A DNA stretch of 64,000 nucleotides from Halomonas sp. M20 (lineage in GTDB: Bacteria > Pseudomonadota > Gammaproteobacteria > Pseudomonadales > Halomonadaceae): NCBI RefSeq assembly GCF_020622265.1, contig NZ_JACNMQ010000001.1:992001-1056000 (forward strand). The letters run 5' to 3'. Made by a program: the position numbers and the translations under genes. Shown here in pieces: positions 8,994 through 18,136 of this stretch; position 1 is the first letter of the stretch; every line of letters begins with the position of its first letter. The notes beneath the pieces are model-generated. The model had not been told where the DNA came from. It worked only from the letters and a program-made list of their open reading frames with translations, and ran no database searches.

Positions 8994-10698
8994 TTTTGTT
9001 CATCCAACCTTTGACAACGAGGGCGACCATACGCGGATCTTCCTGAGCCATCTCCCGCGCTGTCTTGAGGTTCTGTTCGTAAGCAGATGCGCCACGAGGG
9101 CGGCGACGCGGCGGCGGCATCTCGTCGATGAAGTCATCTTCAGCGCGCTCATCCGATGAAGAGGTCGCAACCATGTTCGGTGTACTAGGCGCTGCCGACG
9201 GCAAGGGTTGACTATGACGCTTGACCAGGGGGCGCAGTACCATGAACCAGAGGAACAGCGTGGCCAGGGCGACGAGCAGATAACGACCCAGCGTCATGGC
9301 CAGTTCGATGGCTTGAGCGGTCTGCCACCAGGCTAGGGGATCAATGGCGTCATCACGCTGAGCAAAGCTCGAGTTGACCACTTCGATGGCATCGCCTCGC
9401 GCCTCGGAGAAGCCCATGGCCTGACGTACCAGTCGCTCGATCTGTGCCAGTTCGCTATCGCTCAAGGGCTCGCGAATCGCCTGGCCTTCCTCATCGAGAC
9501 CATCCCGATAATTGATCACGACCGCTACCGAGAGACGCTGAACGCTGCCGCGACGGTACTGCACGTGCTCGACGCTGCGATCCACTTCGTAGTTGACCAC
9601 GTCATCCCGATCCAGACGGCTCGGCGGCTTATTCTCGGTGGTCTGATCGACATTGCCTTCTTCGTTTTCATTCGCGGCGGTTTCTGCGCCCTGATCGATA
9701 GGGGAAGGAGCGGTGCCGGGAGGCGTATTGGTTAGCGCGCCGGGAATGCCGCGACTCAGGTTGTCACCACCGGTGAAGGATTCGCTGGTCTGGCGACTAC
9801 GCACCGCAGCTTCGTTCGGCGGCTGATTGGGACTGTAACGCTCCGCGGTCTGTTCCCGAATGGAAAAATCGATCTGGGCCGCCACCTGGGCACGCACGTT
9901 GTCCGGGCCAAGAATAGGGGAGAGGATGCGTTCGATACGCTGCTGATAGGAGCGCTCGACTTCCTGAATGTAGCTCAGCTGAGTCCCGTCGAGATCTCCC
10001 AGGCTGCTGCCACTGCGAGAGAGTAGACGACCGTTCTGATCCACCACGGTAACCGCTTCCGAGGCAAGTTCCGGCACGCTACCGGCGACCATGTGCACGA
10101 TGGCATTGATCTGACCGTCACCCAGCACGCGTCCGGGTTGCAGCGTCAATACTACGGACGCCTTGGCGGGCTCCCGCTCACGGACGAAGACCGACGATTT
10201 GGCCATGGCCAGGTGAATGCGCGCCGAAGCGACTGGGCCCAGTGCTTCAATCGAGCGAATGAGCTCGCCTTCCAGCCCGCGCTGATAGTTGAGTTGTTCC
10301 GTGAACTGGCTGACCCCGAAGGCCTGGGTGTCCATCAGCTCGAAGCCGACGTTGCCACCCTGAGGCAGGCCTTGCTCCGCCAGCTGCAGGCGCAGTGTAT
10401 GCACCTGATCGCCGGGCACCAGCAGGGCACCGCCGCCATCATTGAAACGATAGGGAATTCCTCGTGTGTCCAGCTCGTTGATGATGCGTCCGCCATCTGC
10501 ATCGCTGAGATTGCTGTACAGCACGCGGTAATCCGGCGTGCTGGCCCAGAGCAGCATGGCTGCCACGATGGCGACCGCAGCGGCGCCGGCGATCAGCAGA
10601 GGGACCAGCGGACTGCTGCGCAGCTTGGTCAACACGTTTGCAGCCGATGATGCCTTGGCATTCTGAGTCGATTGATTGGCCGAAGCGGCGTCACTCAT
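8986..10698 (-). CDS. fliF: Flagellar MS-ring protein FliF
   Basis: Builds the inner-membrane MS ring. The 570-residue product has two membrane helices, about residues 32-52 and 465-488. Between them is a large periplasmic region with the secretin-like ring-building motifs ([20 protein letters not shown] and the [26 protein letters not shown] segment) and an Asn/Glu/Gln-rich stretch. The cytoplasmic tail that binds FliG ends [14 protein letters not shown]. It is the first gene of the leftward fliF-Q cluster and is divergent from fliE. Confidence 0.98.
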   Translation of the reverse strand: MSDAASANQSTQNAKASSAANVLTKLRSSPLVPLLIAGAAAVAIVAAMLLWASTPDYRVLYSNLSDADGGRIINELDTRGIPYRFNDGGGALLVPGDQVHTLRLQLAEQGLPQGGNVGFELMDTQAFGVSQFTEQLNYQRGLEGELIRSIEALGPVASARIHLAMAKSSVFVREREPAKASVVLTLQPGRVLGDGQINAIVHMVAGSVPELASEAVTVVDQNGRLLSRSGSSLGDLDGTQLSYIQEVERSYQQRIERILSPILGPDNVRAQVAAQIDFSIREQTAERYSPNQPPNEAAVRSRQTSESFTGGDNLSRGIPGALTNTPPGTAPSPIDQGAETAANENEEGNVDQTTENKPPSRLDRDDVVNYEVDRSVEHVQYRRGSVQRLSVAVVINYRDGLDEEGQAIREPLSDSELAQIERLVRQAMGFSEARGDAIEVVNSSFAQRDDAIDPLAWWQTAQAIELAMTLGRYLLVALATLFLWFMVLRPLVKRHSQPLPSAAPSTPNMVATSSSDERAEDDFIDEMPPPRRRPRGASAYEQNLKTAREMAQEDPRMVALVVKGWMNKND

Positions 10699-11008
10699 GC
10701 TCGCCTCCCAGCGTTAAAGATAGTGCCTGTAAAGGCAATGTTGTTTGTGTCGGCCCGATAGCCGTGGGTCGGTCCAGATAACATGATGATGTCCGGCTCC
10801 AGCATCCGTCTCGATTCGTCGTTCCGACCAGGCCCGAATGCCTGATCCGAACGGTCGGGTGATGGAGGACATTATCCGCAACGATGGCAAGGCTAAAGGC
10901 AGGAAAAGGACGCTTTTGTTAGTTCATTTGCATGCATGAATAAGACGAAGGGGTTGATAGGCTTGCCATCACTATCAATCCCATTATCAATGCGTGCAGG
11001 AGTTCGCC
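10699..11008. other. Divergent intergenic region between fliF and fliE
   Basis: 310 bp without a gene. It should hold the promoters of the leftward fliF operon and of fliE. I see a short hairpin TGCCT-GTAA-AGGCA near 10727-10740 just after the fliF start region, but no convincing sigma-28 or sigma-54 site. Class II (FlhDC) sites are loosely conserved and I could not place one with confidence. Confidence 0.5.
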
Positions 11009-11338
11009 ATGAGTGCACCAGCCATTCAAGCAGCACTGAGTCAGATGCAGAGTCTGGCAACCCAGGCCAGCGGTCAGGCCGCCAAAGGCCAGCAGCTATC
11101 CACTATGGTGGGACAAGGCGGTTTTGCCGGAGAGCTGCAGTCGTCGATACAACGTATCAATCGGCTGCAACAGACCGCCAACGCCAAGCTCAACGCTTTT
11201 CAGGCGGGTGCTCCCGGCGTGTCGCTAAACGATGTGATGGTGGACATGCAAAAAGCCAGCGTCGGTTTTCAGATGGGGGTGCAGGTGCGCAATCGTCTGG
11301 TGACGACCTACAAGGACATTATGAACATGCAGGTGTAA
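11009..11338 (+). CDS. fliE: Flagellar hook-basal body junction protein FliE
   Basis: Small basal-body protein joining the MS ring to the rod. The 109-residue product ends with the conserved FliE tail: VSLNDVMVDMQKASVGFQMG, VQVRNRLVTTYKDIMNMQV. I start at MSAPAIQ because GCAGGAG lies 7-8 bp before that ATG; an ATG 15 bp earlier is also in frame. It is monocistronic here, divergent from fliF, and followed by a strong stem-loop terminator. Confidence 0.95.
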   Translation: MSAPAIQAALSQMQSLATQASGQAAKGQQLSTMVGQGGFAGELQSSIQRINRLQQTANAKLNAFQAGAPGVSLNDVMVDMQKASVGFQMGVQVRNRLVTTYKDIMNMQV

Positions 11339-11426
11339 TGGCAGGGCTCACCAGGGAAAGACCCGCGGCTGCCTCCAGCGCTTCGCCGCGGATAGAAAAG
11401 ATATAATCGGATAGGAAAGATGCAAT

Positions 11427-11470
11427 AAGGCCACGATAGCGCAGCGGGTAACGTTCGCTATCGTGGCCTT
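11427..11470. terminator. Bidirectional terminator between fliE and the GGDEF-EAL gene
   Basis: Perfect 15-bp inverted repeat, AAGGCCACGATAGCG (11427-11441) and its complement (11456-11470), around a 14-nt loop. It lies between two convergent genes, with short T/A-rich stretches outside each arm, so it can serve both. Confidence 0.75.
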
Positions 11471-11526
11471 CGTTCTTTATGCAGCCAGGCAGGCGAAAGC
11501 CAGTGAACCCAGATCCTGATGACTGC

Positions 11527-14295
11527 CTATTCCTGACTGGACTGGAGCAACAACGCCGGCTCGGGCCTCCCCAGTAAATAGCCTTGAATCCTGTCGCAGC
11601 CGTGCTGGTAAAGAAAGTCCAATTGCTCCTGGGTTTCGATACCTTCCGAGCAGACTTCTCGTCCGAACCCGGCACAAAGCGTCAGAAGCGATTCGACGAT
11701 GGCGCTGTCCTCTTTGGAGTGAGGCAGGCCGGCGATGAAGGACTTGTCGATCTTGATCGTATCGAAGGGAAATTGCTTCAGGTGCGATAGTGACGAAAAG
11801 CCGGTACCGAAATCATCCAGGGCGATCCGCACGCCATGATTGTACAAATATGCCAGCTGCTGACCGATCCATTCCGGCGACTGGATGAGGGCGGTTTCCG
11901 TAATCTCGAGTTCCAGGGCCTTCGTGGGCAACCCGCGTTGGCGAAGTGCGTCCAGAACATTGGCCGCCAGACGATCGTCGTCCATCAGCTGAATGGCGCT
12001 GACGTTGACGCTGATGAAAAAGTCGATGGGAAGCCGATCACGAACCGCGATGAAGTCGTCCAGCGCTTGCTCGATGATCCATTTTCCCACTTCGATCATC
12101 ATTCCGTTTTCCTCGAGGATGGGAATGAAAACATCCGGGCCGACGATGCCAAGCTGCTCATCGTTCCACCGCAAGAGAACTTCCGCGCCCACAGGCTGGG
12201 AAAGATCCGATAGTTGCCATTGAGGCTGAAAAAGCAGGTAAAAGTCATCCCTGGCAAAAGCGCCCGAGAGTCGCTGTTCGATATTCTGATAGCGGCTGGC
12301 TTCCTTGAGCATGCCTCTCAGGTATTGTCGTGTCCGGTTGCGCCCATGCAATTTGGCTTGTACCTGAGCGGCATTGGCACGGCGGAGGAGCTCCTCGGGT
12401 TTGATATAGCCGCCAGTCGTGGTGGCAAGGCCAATACTGATGGTTAATTGCAACTCGCCGATCATGGAAAAGCGATGCTGCTCCACCCGTTGACGCAAGC
12501 GATCCGCCAGCTCCAGCGCGTGCTTGTCATCGACTAGATTCACGCCTATGGCAAATTCATCGCCTCCTAGACGCCCTAGTAGCGCATCGGGATAGACGTC
12601 CAGTGTCGCTGCGAAAACAGCGGACAGCTCGCGCAGCACATCATCTGCCATTGCCGTGCCATGAGCATCGTTGATCCGCTTGAAACGGTCGACACCGCAC
12701 ACCAGCACTGCCTGACGGCGAGCTGCCGCACAGCGCAAGGGAATGTTTTTCGAAAGTGCTTGTAGGAATCCCTCACGGTTGAGTTGCCGAGTCAAGGCAT
12801 CGTGATGTGTGATCCATTCGATTTCGCGTTGGGCTTCCAATGACTCACGCAAATCCCTGGCGACGATGACATAGTTATAACGACCCGAGTTCTCGTGTCT
12901 GATTCGCTGTATGGTCGCCTGTACCGGAAGAAGTTCGCCATTACGACAACGCAGATGAGTATTCAGGCGTACCGATTGGTCGTCTCTTTTCAGCATGGCG
13001 AGCTGCTCCGGAGGAGCCGTGTCGCTGAAGCAGTCGATCAGATGAGCAGGGGATAGCGTCTTGATTTCATCATCGCCATAACCAAGCTGATCCATCCCCC
13101 CTTGGTTGCAATAGGTAAAACGCTGAGACTGCTCTTCGAAGATGAGAATCAGGTCCAGAGTCGCGTCCAGTGTGGCGCGAAATTCTTCCAAGGTGGCGTA
13201 AAGGGCAGTTTGCTTTCGCTCTTCTTGCATCGATTCGATTAGGCGGCTACCAATATCCATCAGAGGCTTCAGCAAACGTTGTGCGCGGGATAAACTGAAG
13301 CCCCCCTCGCGATTGGCCACCAGCATTAGCCCTACGTTCTGCTTGCCTACCACGAACGGCACCATTAACGCGTTATGCAGGGGGGGGTGATTTTCCGGGA
13401 GCGAACTCGGCGAGATGGCGGCAAAATCGGTCTCGCTGAATACCTGGATTTCAGGACGTTGAAAGCGACCACCAGTCAGGGCACTCATGCGATCGACGTT
13501 CAAACGGCGACCGCCATGAGCGAAGAAGGCATGCATCTTATCGCTCATATCTCCCAAGGAGATACCAATGACGTCGAGCACCAGGGCGCCATCTTCGTTC
13601 ACAACCTCGCCTACCATACCGTATTGGCTCTTGCTCAAATGCAGGAAGTCATCAAGTAGCTCGAGCAGGATGAGCTTTGGCGGTGTGCCGGCTCGGTGGC
13701 GTTGTTCTGCACGGGCGATAAGCGCCCCGACAAGGGTTTCCACGCCGATTTCATCCGCGGGTAGTTCTCCCGATGTAACGGATTGCTGCCCGTCGGCAAT
13801 TGCGAAATTGACCAGATCCGCAAGGTGCTGAAGCGTAATCAGTTCTTCGGGACTGATAGCGCGAGGTGTACGATCGATGATGCAGAGTGTTCCCAAGGGG
13901 TTATTACCGAGACCGTAGATCGGTACTCCGGCATAGAAGCGGATATGAGGTGGCCCGGTTACCAGGGGATTATCTTGGAAACGGGGGTCCTGGCTTGCAT
14001 CTTCAACGATGACAGGCTCGTTCGCTTCGACTACACGAGCGCAAAAAGTATGCTCCGCTGGCGTTTCACGTACAGTGATGCCTTGGGCTGATTTGAACCA
14101 TAGGCGCTTATCATCCACCAGGCTTATCAATGCGATGGGCACCTTGAAGAGCCGGCAAGCGAGGCGTGTCAGCACATCGTAGCGCTGCTCTGAAGGCGTA
14201 TCCATCAGGCGTACCGATTCCAACGCTTCCAGACGCCCTGAATCCTCAACGCTCGATGGTTGCTGGGGTAAGGAGCAACTGACGAAATGGTTCAT
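11527..14295 (-). CDS. GAF-GAF-PAS-GGDEF-EAL c-di-GMP signalling protein
   Basis: A 922-residue soluble protein predicted to make and/or break cyclic di-GMP. Domains in order: GAF about 33-170, a second GAF-like domain about 205-355, PAS about 365-485, GGDEF about 490-655 and EAL about 672-912. The GGDEF motif is intact (577-581), but the expected RxxD inhibitory site just before it is absent (YPDA). The EAL domain has EVL at 705-707 plus DDFGTG and KIDKSFI, so it looks active. No membrane segment is seen. It is convergent with fliE and has a sigma-28-type promoter about 71 bp upstream, which ties it to the flagellar regulon. Whether synthesis or hydrolysis dominates cannot be read from sequence. 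Confidence 0.93.
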   Translation of the reverse strand: MNHFVSCSLPQQPSSVEDSGRLEALESVRLMDTPSEQRYDVLTRLACRLFKVPIALISLVDDKRLWFKSAQGITVRETPAEHTFCARVVEANEPVIVEDASQDPRFQDNPLVTGPPHIRFYAGVPIYGLGNNPLGTLCIIDRTPRAISPEELITLQHLADLVNFAIADGQQSVTSGELPADEIGVETLVGALIARAEQRHRAGTPPKLILLELLDDFLHLSKSQYGMVGEVVNEDGALVLDVIGISLGDMSDKMHAFFAHGGRRLNVDRMSALTGGRFQRPEIQVFSETDFAAISPSSLPENHPPLHNALMVPFVVGKQNVGLMLVANREGGFSLSRAQRLLKPLMDIGSRLIESMQEERKQTALYATLEEFRATLDATLDLILIFEEQSQRFTYCNQGGMDQLGYGDDEIKTLSPAHLIDCFSDTAPPEQLAMLKRDDQSVRLNTHLRCRNGELLPVQATIQRIRHENSGRYNYVIVARDLRESLEAQREIEWITHHDALTRQLNREGFLQALSKNIPLRCAAARRQAVLVCGVDRFKRINDAHGTAMADDVLRELSAVFAATLDVYPDALLGRLGGDEFAIGVNLVDDKHALELADRLRQRVEQHRFSMIGELQLTISIGLATTTGGYIKPEELLRRANAAQVQAKLHGRNRTRQYLRGMLKEASRYQNIEQRLSGAFARDDFYLLFQPQWQLSDLSQPVGAEVLLRWNDEQLGIVGPDVFIPILEENGMMIEVGKWIIEQALDDFIAVRDRLPIDFFISVNVSAIQLMDDDRLAANVLDALRQRGLPTKALELEITETALIQSPEWIGQQLAYLYNHGVRIALDDFGTGFSSLSHLKQFPFDTIKIDKSFIAGLPHSKEDSAIVESLLTLCAGFGREVCSEGIETQEQLDFLYQHGCDRIQGYLLGRPEPALLLQSSQE

Positions 14296-14365
14296 TGTTC
14301 TGTTCAGTCCTCGAGGGATGGGTGGGGCGATACCGATAGCACTGGATACGCCGTGTTATCCGCTG

Positions 14366-14392
14366 TTATCGGCAGTTATCCTGCGAATCTTA
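14366..14392 (-). promoter_or_regulatory. Sigma-28 (FliA)-type promoter for the GGDEF-EAL gene
   Basis: Minus strand: -35 TAAGATTC (14385-14392), 11-bp spacer, -10 GCCGATAA (14366-14373). The -10 matches the FliA consensus at all 8 positions and the -35 at 5 of 8, with ideal spacing. It lies about 71 bp before the start codon. Confidence 0.65.
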
Positions 14393-14531
14393 AGCAATGC
14401 TCGTTTTTCCGAGGCAAGTGGGTCGTCATCACATCGGGAGAGTGACTAGACGACCCTGCAATCGCTCAAGAGAATTGACGTCATCGATAAAGAATGTCAT
14501 GGCGATTCCTAAGCGTATCGGAGCCAAGGAT

Positions 14532-15011
14532 TCAGGTAACAACCTCAACCTGACTGTTATCGATATCCTCATCGACCCCGATGCTCAAAAACAAGGCATG
14601 CTGATAGCCCAGCTCCTTCTTGTAGGCTTTCAGCTTCTTGATGTCCTGATGAATACTGAAGCGGTTGGAGCTCTTTGCAATCTCAATGGCTGCAAGATTT
14701 TCCGAGGTGCCTCGTCGATGAATGACGATATCCGGGAAAATGGTGCGCGCCTCGGTTGCCGATGACGTGGTGCCAGTGACGACATGCTTCATGTAATGGC
14801 AGGGCGTTTCCCAGCAGTTGTATTCACAATCCACGTTCCACTCGGGCAACAGCGCCTGAAGATGCATGGCCAGACGAAATGAAATCGCACGCTCATTGGC
14901 CGAGGTCTTCAAAAGGAAGCGGTCCTGCTCGACCAGGGTTTTCAATGCCTGGTCGAGAGTTTCTCGAAACGCATTGTCTAGTTTAGTTTTGGAGGCAGTT
15001 GATTGACTCAT
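14532..15011 (-). CDS. PD-(D/E)XK nuclease-fold protein, catalytic lysine shifted
   Basis: A 159-residue protein of unknown role. The segment TIFPDIVIHRRGTSENLAAI followed by EIAKSSN matches a PD-(D/E)XK nuclease core: the Asp of PD, a hairpin, then Glu. In the usual motif the Glu is followed by any residue and then Lys (ExK, often EIKK); here it reads EIAK, so the Lys position is Ala and a Lys follows one residue later. It may be inactive or may use the shifted Lys. It is monocistronic on the minus strand at the edge of the accessory island. It could be a stand-alone restriction- or defence-type protein; no partner genes are adjacent. Confidence 0.6.
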   Translation of the reverse strand: MSQSTASKTKLDNAFRETLDQALKTLVEQDRFLLKTSANERAISFRLAMHLQALLPEWNVDCEYNCWETPCHYMKHVVTGTTSSATEARTIFPDIVIHRRGTSENLAAIEIAKSSNRFSIHQDIKKLKAYKKELGYQHALFLSIGVDEDIDNSQVEVVT

Positions 15012-15083
15012 TGGATTTCCTGCTTATCGAGTATGTATTTGTGTGTGTATAAATGTATCTTTGAAGTTCTATCGGCTAATACG

Positions 15084-15109
15084 TAAAAAGGTTTAAATTC
15101 ACCCGATAA
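15084..15109 (+). promoter_or_regulatory. Weak sigma-28-like site before the sugar-amine operon
   Basis: TAAAAAGG (15084-15091), a 10-bp spacer, CCCGATAA (15102-15109). The -10 has one mismatch to GCCGATAA, but the spacer is 1 bp short. It points towards the small gene and aminotransferase starting about 125 bp downstream. The surrounding 15012-15235 is AT-rich, with no other feature I recognise. Confidence 0.25.
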
Positions 15110-15235
15110 GGCAGTTGGTTTAAATGGTAAAGCCGCCTGCATAACTAAATTTACTTTGTAATAAAGCCCTTCGTTTTTAGATTAGCGCTCGATTTTGAAG
15201 GCTTATCGAGCATATGCACATGCCGCTCACGCGCG

Positions 15236-15562
15236 ATGATGCATCCTGACCCAGTGAGGCTGATCAGGATGGCGGTTATGAGGGCGTTGATAAAAGTCGA
15301 AGCAGATTTTCACGCTACTGCGCCGAGCAAATATACGGCTTGGCAAACTGTGCTTTTTGACAGGCCGAGCTATGCCGGAAGCCTCAAGCGCTTAACTGCA
15401 TGTATCGATTTTCCACGCTGTAGCTTCGTCAAAAGCGGTACTGCCAGACGCAATGGCTGGTTGAGCATTGATGCGCTTGCAGCGGCAGGTGAGGGGTTGG
15501 GTAAGAATGGCTATGGGCGATATCTGGGTGAGCTGATCAGGAAAGGGGATTTTTTGTCATGA
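15236..15562 (+). CDS. Hypothetical protein coupled to the aminotransferase gene
   Basis: A 108-residue frame I do not recognise. It begins with two ATG codons and ends ELIRKGDFLS. Its stop overlaps the start of the next gene by 4 bp, which suggests it is really translated or is the tail of a decayed gene. No membrane segment or signal peptide is visible. No earlier in-frame ATG exists, and the frame opens only at about 15149. It could be a remnant of a sugar-modifying enzyme; nothing in the sequence shows that directly. Confidence 0.35.
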   Translation: MMHPDPVRLIRMAVMRALIKVEADFHATAPSKYTAWQTVLFDRPSYAGSLKRLTACIDFPRCSFVKSGTARRNGWLSIDALAAAGEGLGKNGYGRYLGELIRKGDFLS

Positions 15563-16665
15563 GTAGTGAGCCTGTCTACGTTACTCAACCTCATCTACCG
15601 CCACTAGAAGAGTTTATTCCTTATCTGGAAGAAATTTGGCAAAGCAAAACGCTGACTAACGGCGGTCCCATGCATCAAGCGCTGGAACAGGCGCTTTGTG
15701 ACTATCTTGGTGTTGAGCATATTGCATTGTTTAACAATGGCACTACAGCCTTGCTTACCGCCTTGCAGGCACTGCGGGTGACGGGTGAGGTTATTACCAC
15801 CCCGTATTCATTTGTTGCCACTGCGCATTCGCTGCTGTGGAATGGCCTTACTCCAGTGTTTGTCGATATCGATCCACAGACGTTCAATCTTGACCCGGCA
15901 AAAATCGAAGCAGCGATCACTCCACGTACTACCGCCATCATGCCCGTGCATTGCTATGGCAATCCTTGCGATGTCGAGGCCATTCAGAAGATCGCAGACA
16001 ACTACAACCTTAACGTTATCTACGATGCCGCCCATGCCTTTGGCGTAAATGATGGCGGTGGTAGTGTGCTGCGCCATGGTGACTTGAGCGTGCTGAGTTT
16101 TCATGCCACCAAGGTATTCAATACCTTTGAAGGCGGAGCCATCGTTTGCCCGGATGCCAAAACCAAGAAGCATATCGACCATCTGAAGAACTTTGGCTTC
16201 GTCGACGAGGTGACCGTAGTAGCCTCGGGTATCAACGGCAAGATGAGCGAGATCAATGCAGCCTTCGGTCTGTTACAGCTCAAGCATATTGACCAGGTTA
16301 TCGCCCGTCGCCGCGATATCGATCGACTCTATCGTGAAGAGCTCAAGAGTGTGAAAGGCATTCGTATCCTTGAGCAACCGGTTCATGTGACCTCCAACTA
16401 TTCTTACTTTCCGATCCTTGTTGAGCCAGATTATCATCTCAGCCGTGACGACCTGTATCAGAAGCTGAGAGATCATAATGTATTCGCTCGACGCTATTTC
16501 TATCCGTTGATAAGTGAGTTTCCCATGTATCGAGGTATGCCCTCAGCTTCAGCTAGCAACTTGCCTTCATCAAGACGTATAGCCTATAAGGTCCTGTGTC
16601 TTCCAATTTACCCAGGCTTGAATGCAAATGATGTAGATAAAATACTATCCATTGTAAAAAAATAA
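15559..16665 (+). CDS. VioA-type sugar nucleotide aminotransferase (DegT/DnrJ/EryC1/StrS family)
   Basis: PLP-dependent enzyme that puts an amino group on a nucleotide-linked keto sugar. The 368-residue protein has the family landmarks NNGTTALLTAL, TTPYSFVATAHS, VHCYGNPCDVEAI, YDAAHAFGV, and the PLP-lysine segment LSFHATKVFNTFEGGAIV. The opening YVTQPHLPPLEEFIPYLEEI and LTNGGP resemble VioA, which makes dTDP-4-amino-4,6-dideoxyglucose; the exact sugar is inferred. A Shine-Dalgarno-like GGAAAGGGG lies upstream. It sits in the flagellin-side island, so its product probably becomes part of the flagellin glycan. dTDP-sugar synthesis genes such as rmlAB are not in the window. Confidence 0.88.
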   Translation: MSSEPVYVTQPHLPPLEEFIPYLEEIWQSKTLTNGGPMHQALEQALCDYLGVEHIALFNNGTTALLTALQALRVTGEVITTPYSFVATAHSLLWNGLTPVFVDIDPQTFNLDPAKIEAAITPRTTAIMPVHCYGNPCDVEAIQKIADNYNLNVIYDAAHAFGVNDGGGSVLRHGDLSVLSFHATKVFNTFEGGAIVCPDAKTKKHIDHLKNFGFVDEVTVVASGINGKMSEINAAFGLLQLKHIDQVIARRRDIDRLYREELKSVKGIRILEQPVHVTSNYSYFPILVEPDYHLSRDDLYQKLRDHNVFARRYFYPLISEFPMYRGMPSASASNLPSSRRIAYKVLCLPIYPGLNANDVDKILSIVKK

Positions 16666-16691
16666 TTTAACTAAAATAAAAGTTATCAATA

Positions 16692-17540
16692 ATGTTATCG
16701 ACACCTTTTTTTATAATAGGCAACCCCCGTTCGGGAACATCACTGCTAAGGTTGATGCTCAATAGCCACCCGGAGATTACGGTTCCTCCCGAGTGTGGTT
16801 TTTCCCTATGGCTTGCGCCTAAATTTTCGGACATGGAAGATTTTAATGAAAGTGCTTATCTGAAGTTTGCAGACAATGTGGCTAAATCAAAAAAATTTGA
16901 AACATGGGGGGTGCCTTCAAAGCTAGTTCTAGAAAATATCATGAAGTTTAGGCCTGAGCGCTATTCAGAAATGGCGGCCTGTGTTTATCATGCATATGGC
17001 GAGTTTTTTAATAAAAACCCTCGGTCCTTGGGCGATAAAAATAATTATTACATAAATCATTTGGGTGAAATTGATCAGTTTTTTCCTGGCGCTCAGAAAA
17101 TTTTTATAATTAGAGACGGTAGGGATGTCGCCTGCTCATATATTGATATTTTATCAAAAAAAATAAATTCTACTTATAAGCCAAAACTACCGAGCACGAT
17201 ATCTGAGATGGCCAGCGAATGGAGCCTTAATGCTGCAAAGGCAATTGAGAGGGAGAAAGAGCAGGGTGTGTTAATAGTTAAATATGAAAATCTTATCGAA
17301 AATCCGAATGGCATATTAAGAGAGGTATGTAGTTCTTTGGGTGTGGGTTTTTCATCAGAAATGCTGAGTTATTATCAGAAGAATGATGAGCCTACTGATT
17401 TTATGCAGTGGAAATCAAAAACATTCGAGCCTGTTGATAAAAAGAATCACGGACAATATAAAAGAATTCTAACTAAAGATCAAATAAATGAATTTGAAAA
17501 ACACGCATTTGTAAATCTTGAGTATTTCAATTATTTGTAA
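16692..17540 (+). CDS. Sulfotransferase family protein
   Basis: A 282-residue PAPS-dependent sulfotransferase by motif: the 5'-phosphosulfate-binding loop IIGNPRSGTSLLRL at residues 7-20, and the 3'-phosphate-binding segment KIFIIRDGRDVACSYI near 137-152. The coding DNA is strongly AT-rich compared with the flagellar genes, a sign of recent transfer. It starts 26 bp after the aminotransferase on the same strand and is followed by a strong stem-loop. The acceptor is unknown; in this setting a sugar of the flagellin glycan or another surface glycan is likely. Confidence 0.85.
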   Translation: MLSTPFFIIGNPRSGTSLLRLMLNSHPEITVPPECGFSLWLAPKFSDMEDFNESAYLKFADNVAKSKKFETWGVPSKLVLENIMKFRPERYSEMAACVYHAYGEFFNKNPRSLGDKNNYYINHLGEIDQFFPGAQKIFIIRDGRDVACSYIDILSKKINSTYKPKLPSTISEMASEWSLNAAKAIEREKEQGVLIVKYENLIENPNGILREVCSSLGVGFSSEMLSYYQKNDEPTDFMQWKSKTFEPVDKKNHGQYKRILTKDQINEFEKHAFVNLEYFNYL

Positions 17541-17541
17541 G

Positions 17542-17572
17542 AACGGCCGAGGTTGATTGCGCCTCGGCCGTT
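17542..17572. terminator. Bidirectional terminator
   Basis: Perfect 11-bp inverted repeat, AACGGCCGAGG (17542-17552) and its complement (17562-17572), with a 9-nt loop and T-rich DNA beyond. It lies between the convergent sulfotransferase and methyltransferase genes. The stem is GC-rich while the flanking genes are AT-rich. Confidence 0.8.
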
Positions 17573-17584
17573 TATGTTTTTATG

Positions 17585-18136
17585 CTATATTTTTTGTACT
17601 ATGAATTGATTTCCAAATATCTTCTTATCAAGATTTATTTTAAGGCAAAAATCATCAACGGCCCTTAAAACCCCACCTTCCCACCAACCTCCTTCTTCAT
17701 AATCATCGCCGCAAATAAAGCCTTTTTCTTTCACTTTTGAGTAAGCTAACTTGAGGTCGCACATCACATAATCAAATAAATGATTTCCGTCTATATAAAT
17801 CCAATCGAAATAATTGTCAGGGAATCCGCTTAGTGCTTCGGTTGAAGTTTTTCTATGGATAGTTACCGTAAGTTTTTCAATTTCTTTTTTAAACTTTTCG
17901 TTAACACTCGAGTAGCGTTCATCCATTTCGATTTGACCTTTGGATAAACCGCCATACCACGAGTTTTTATATGTGTCACTGTCCTGATAATGCCAGGGAT
18001 CGATTAGATGTAGTTCTTGGGGATCTAATGCATTTAAAAGATCAGCACTGAAATCTCCTTTATGAACGCCAATTTCTGCACCTATAGATTTCTTAGGGAG
18101 AGTGTCTATTAGTTTTTTTCTGTTATCTTCTTTCAT
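17585..18136 (-). CDS. Class I SAM-dependent methyltransferase
   Basis: A 183-residue protein with a Rossmann methyltransferase pattern: motif I GAEIGVHKGDFSADLL near residues 18-34, the acidic strand HLIDPWHY, and FDWIYIDGNHLFDYVMCDL resembling Methyltransf_24-type enzymes. The start overlaps the end of the large glycosyltransferase gene by 4 bp, so the two are probably translated together. It is AT-rich, like the last third of that gene. The likely role is methylation of the sugar added to flagellin, by context only. Confidence 0.8.
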   Translation of the reverse strand: MKEDNRKKLIDTLPKKSIGAEIGVHKGDFSADLLNALDPQELHLIDPWHYQDSDTYKNSWYGGLSKGQIEMDERYSSVNEKFKKEIEKLTVTIHRKTSTEALSGFPDNYFDWIYIDGNHLFDYVMCDLKLAYSKVKEKGFICGDDYEEGGWWEGGVLRAVDDFCLKINLDKKIFGNQFIVQKI

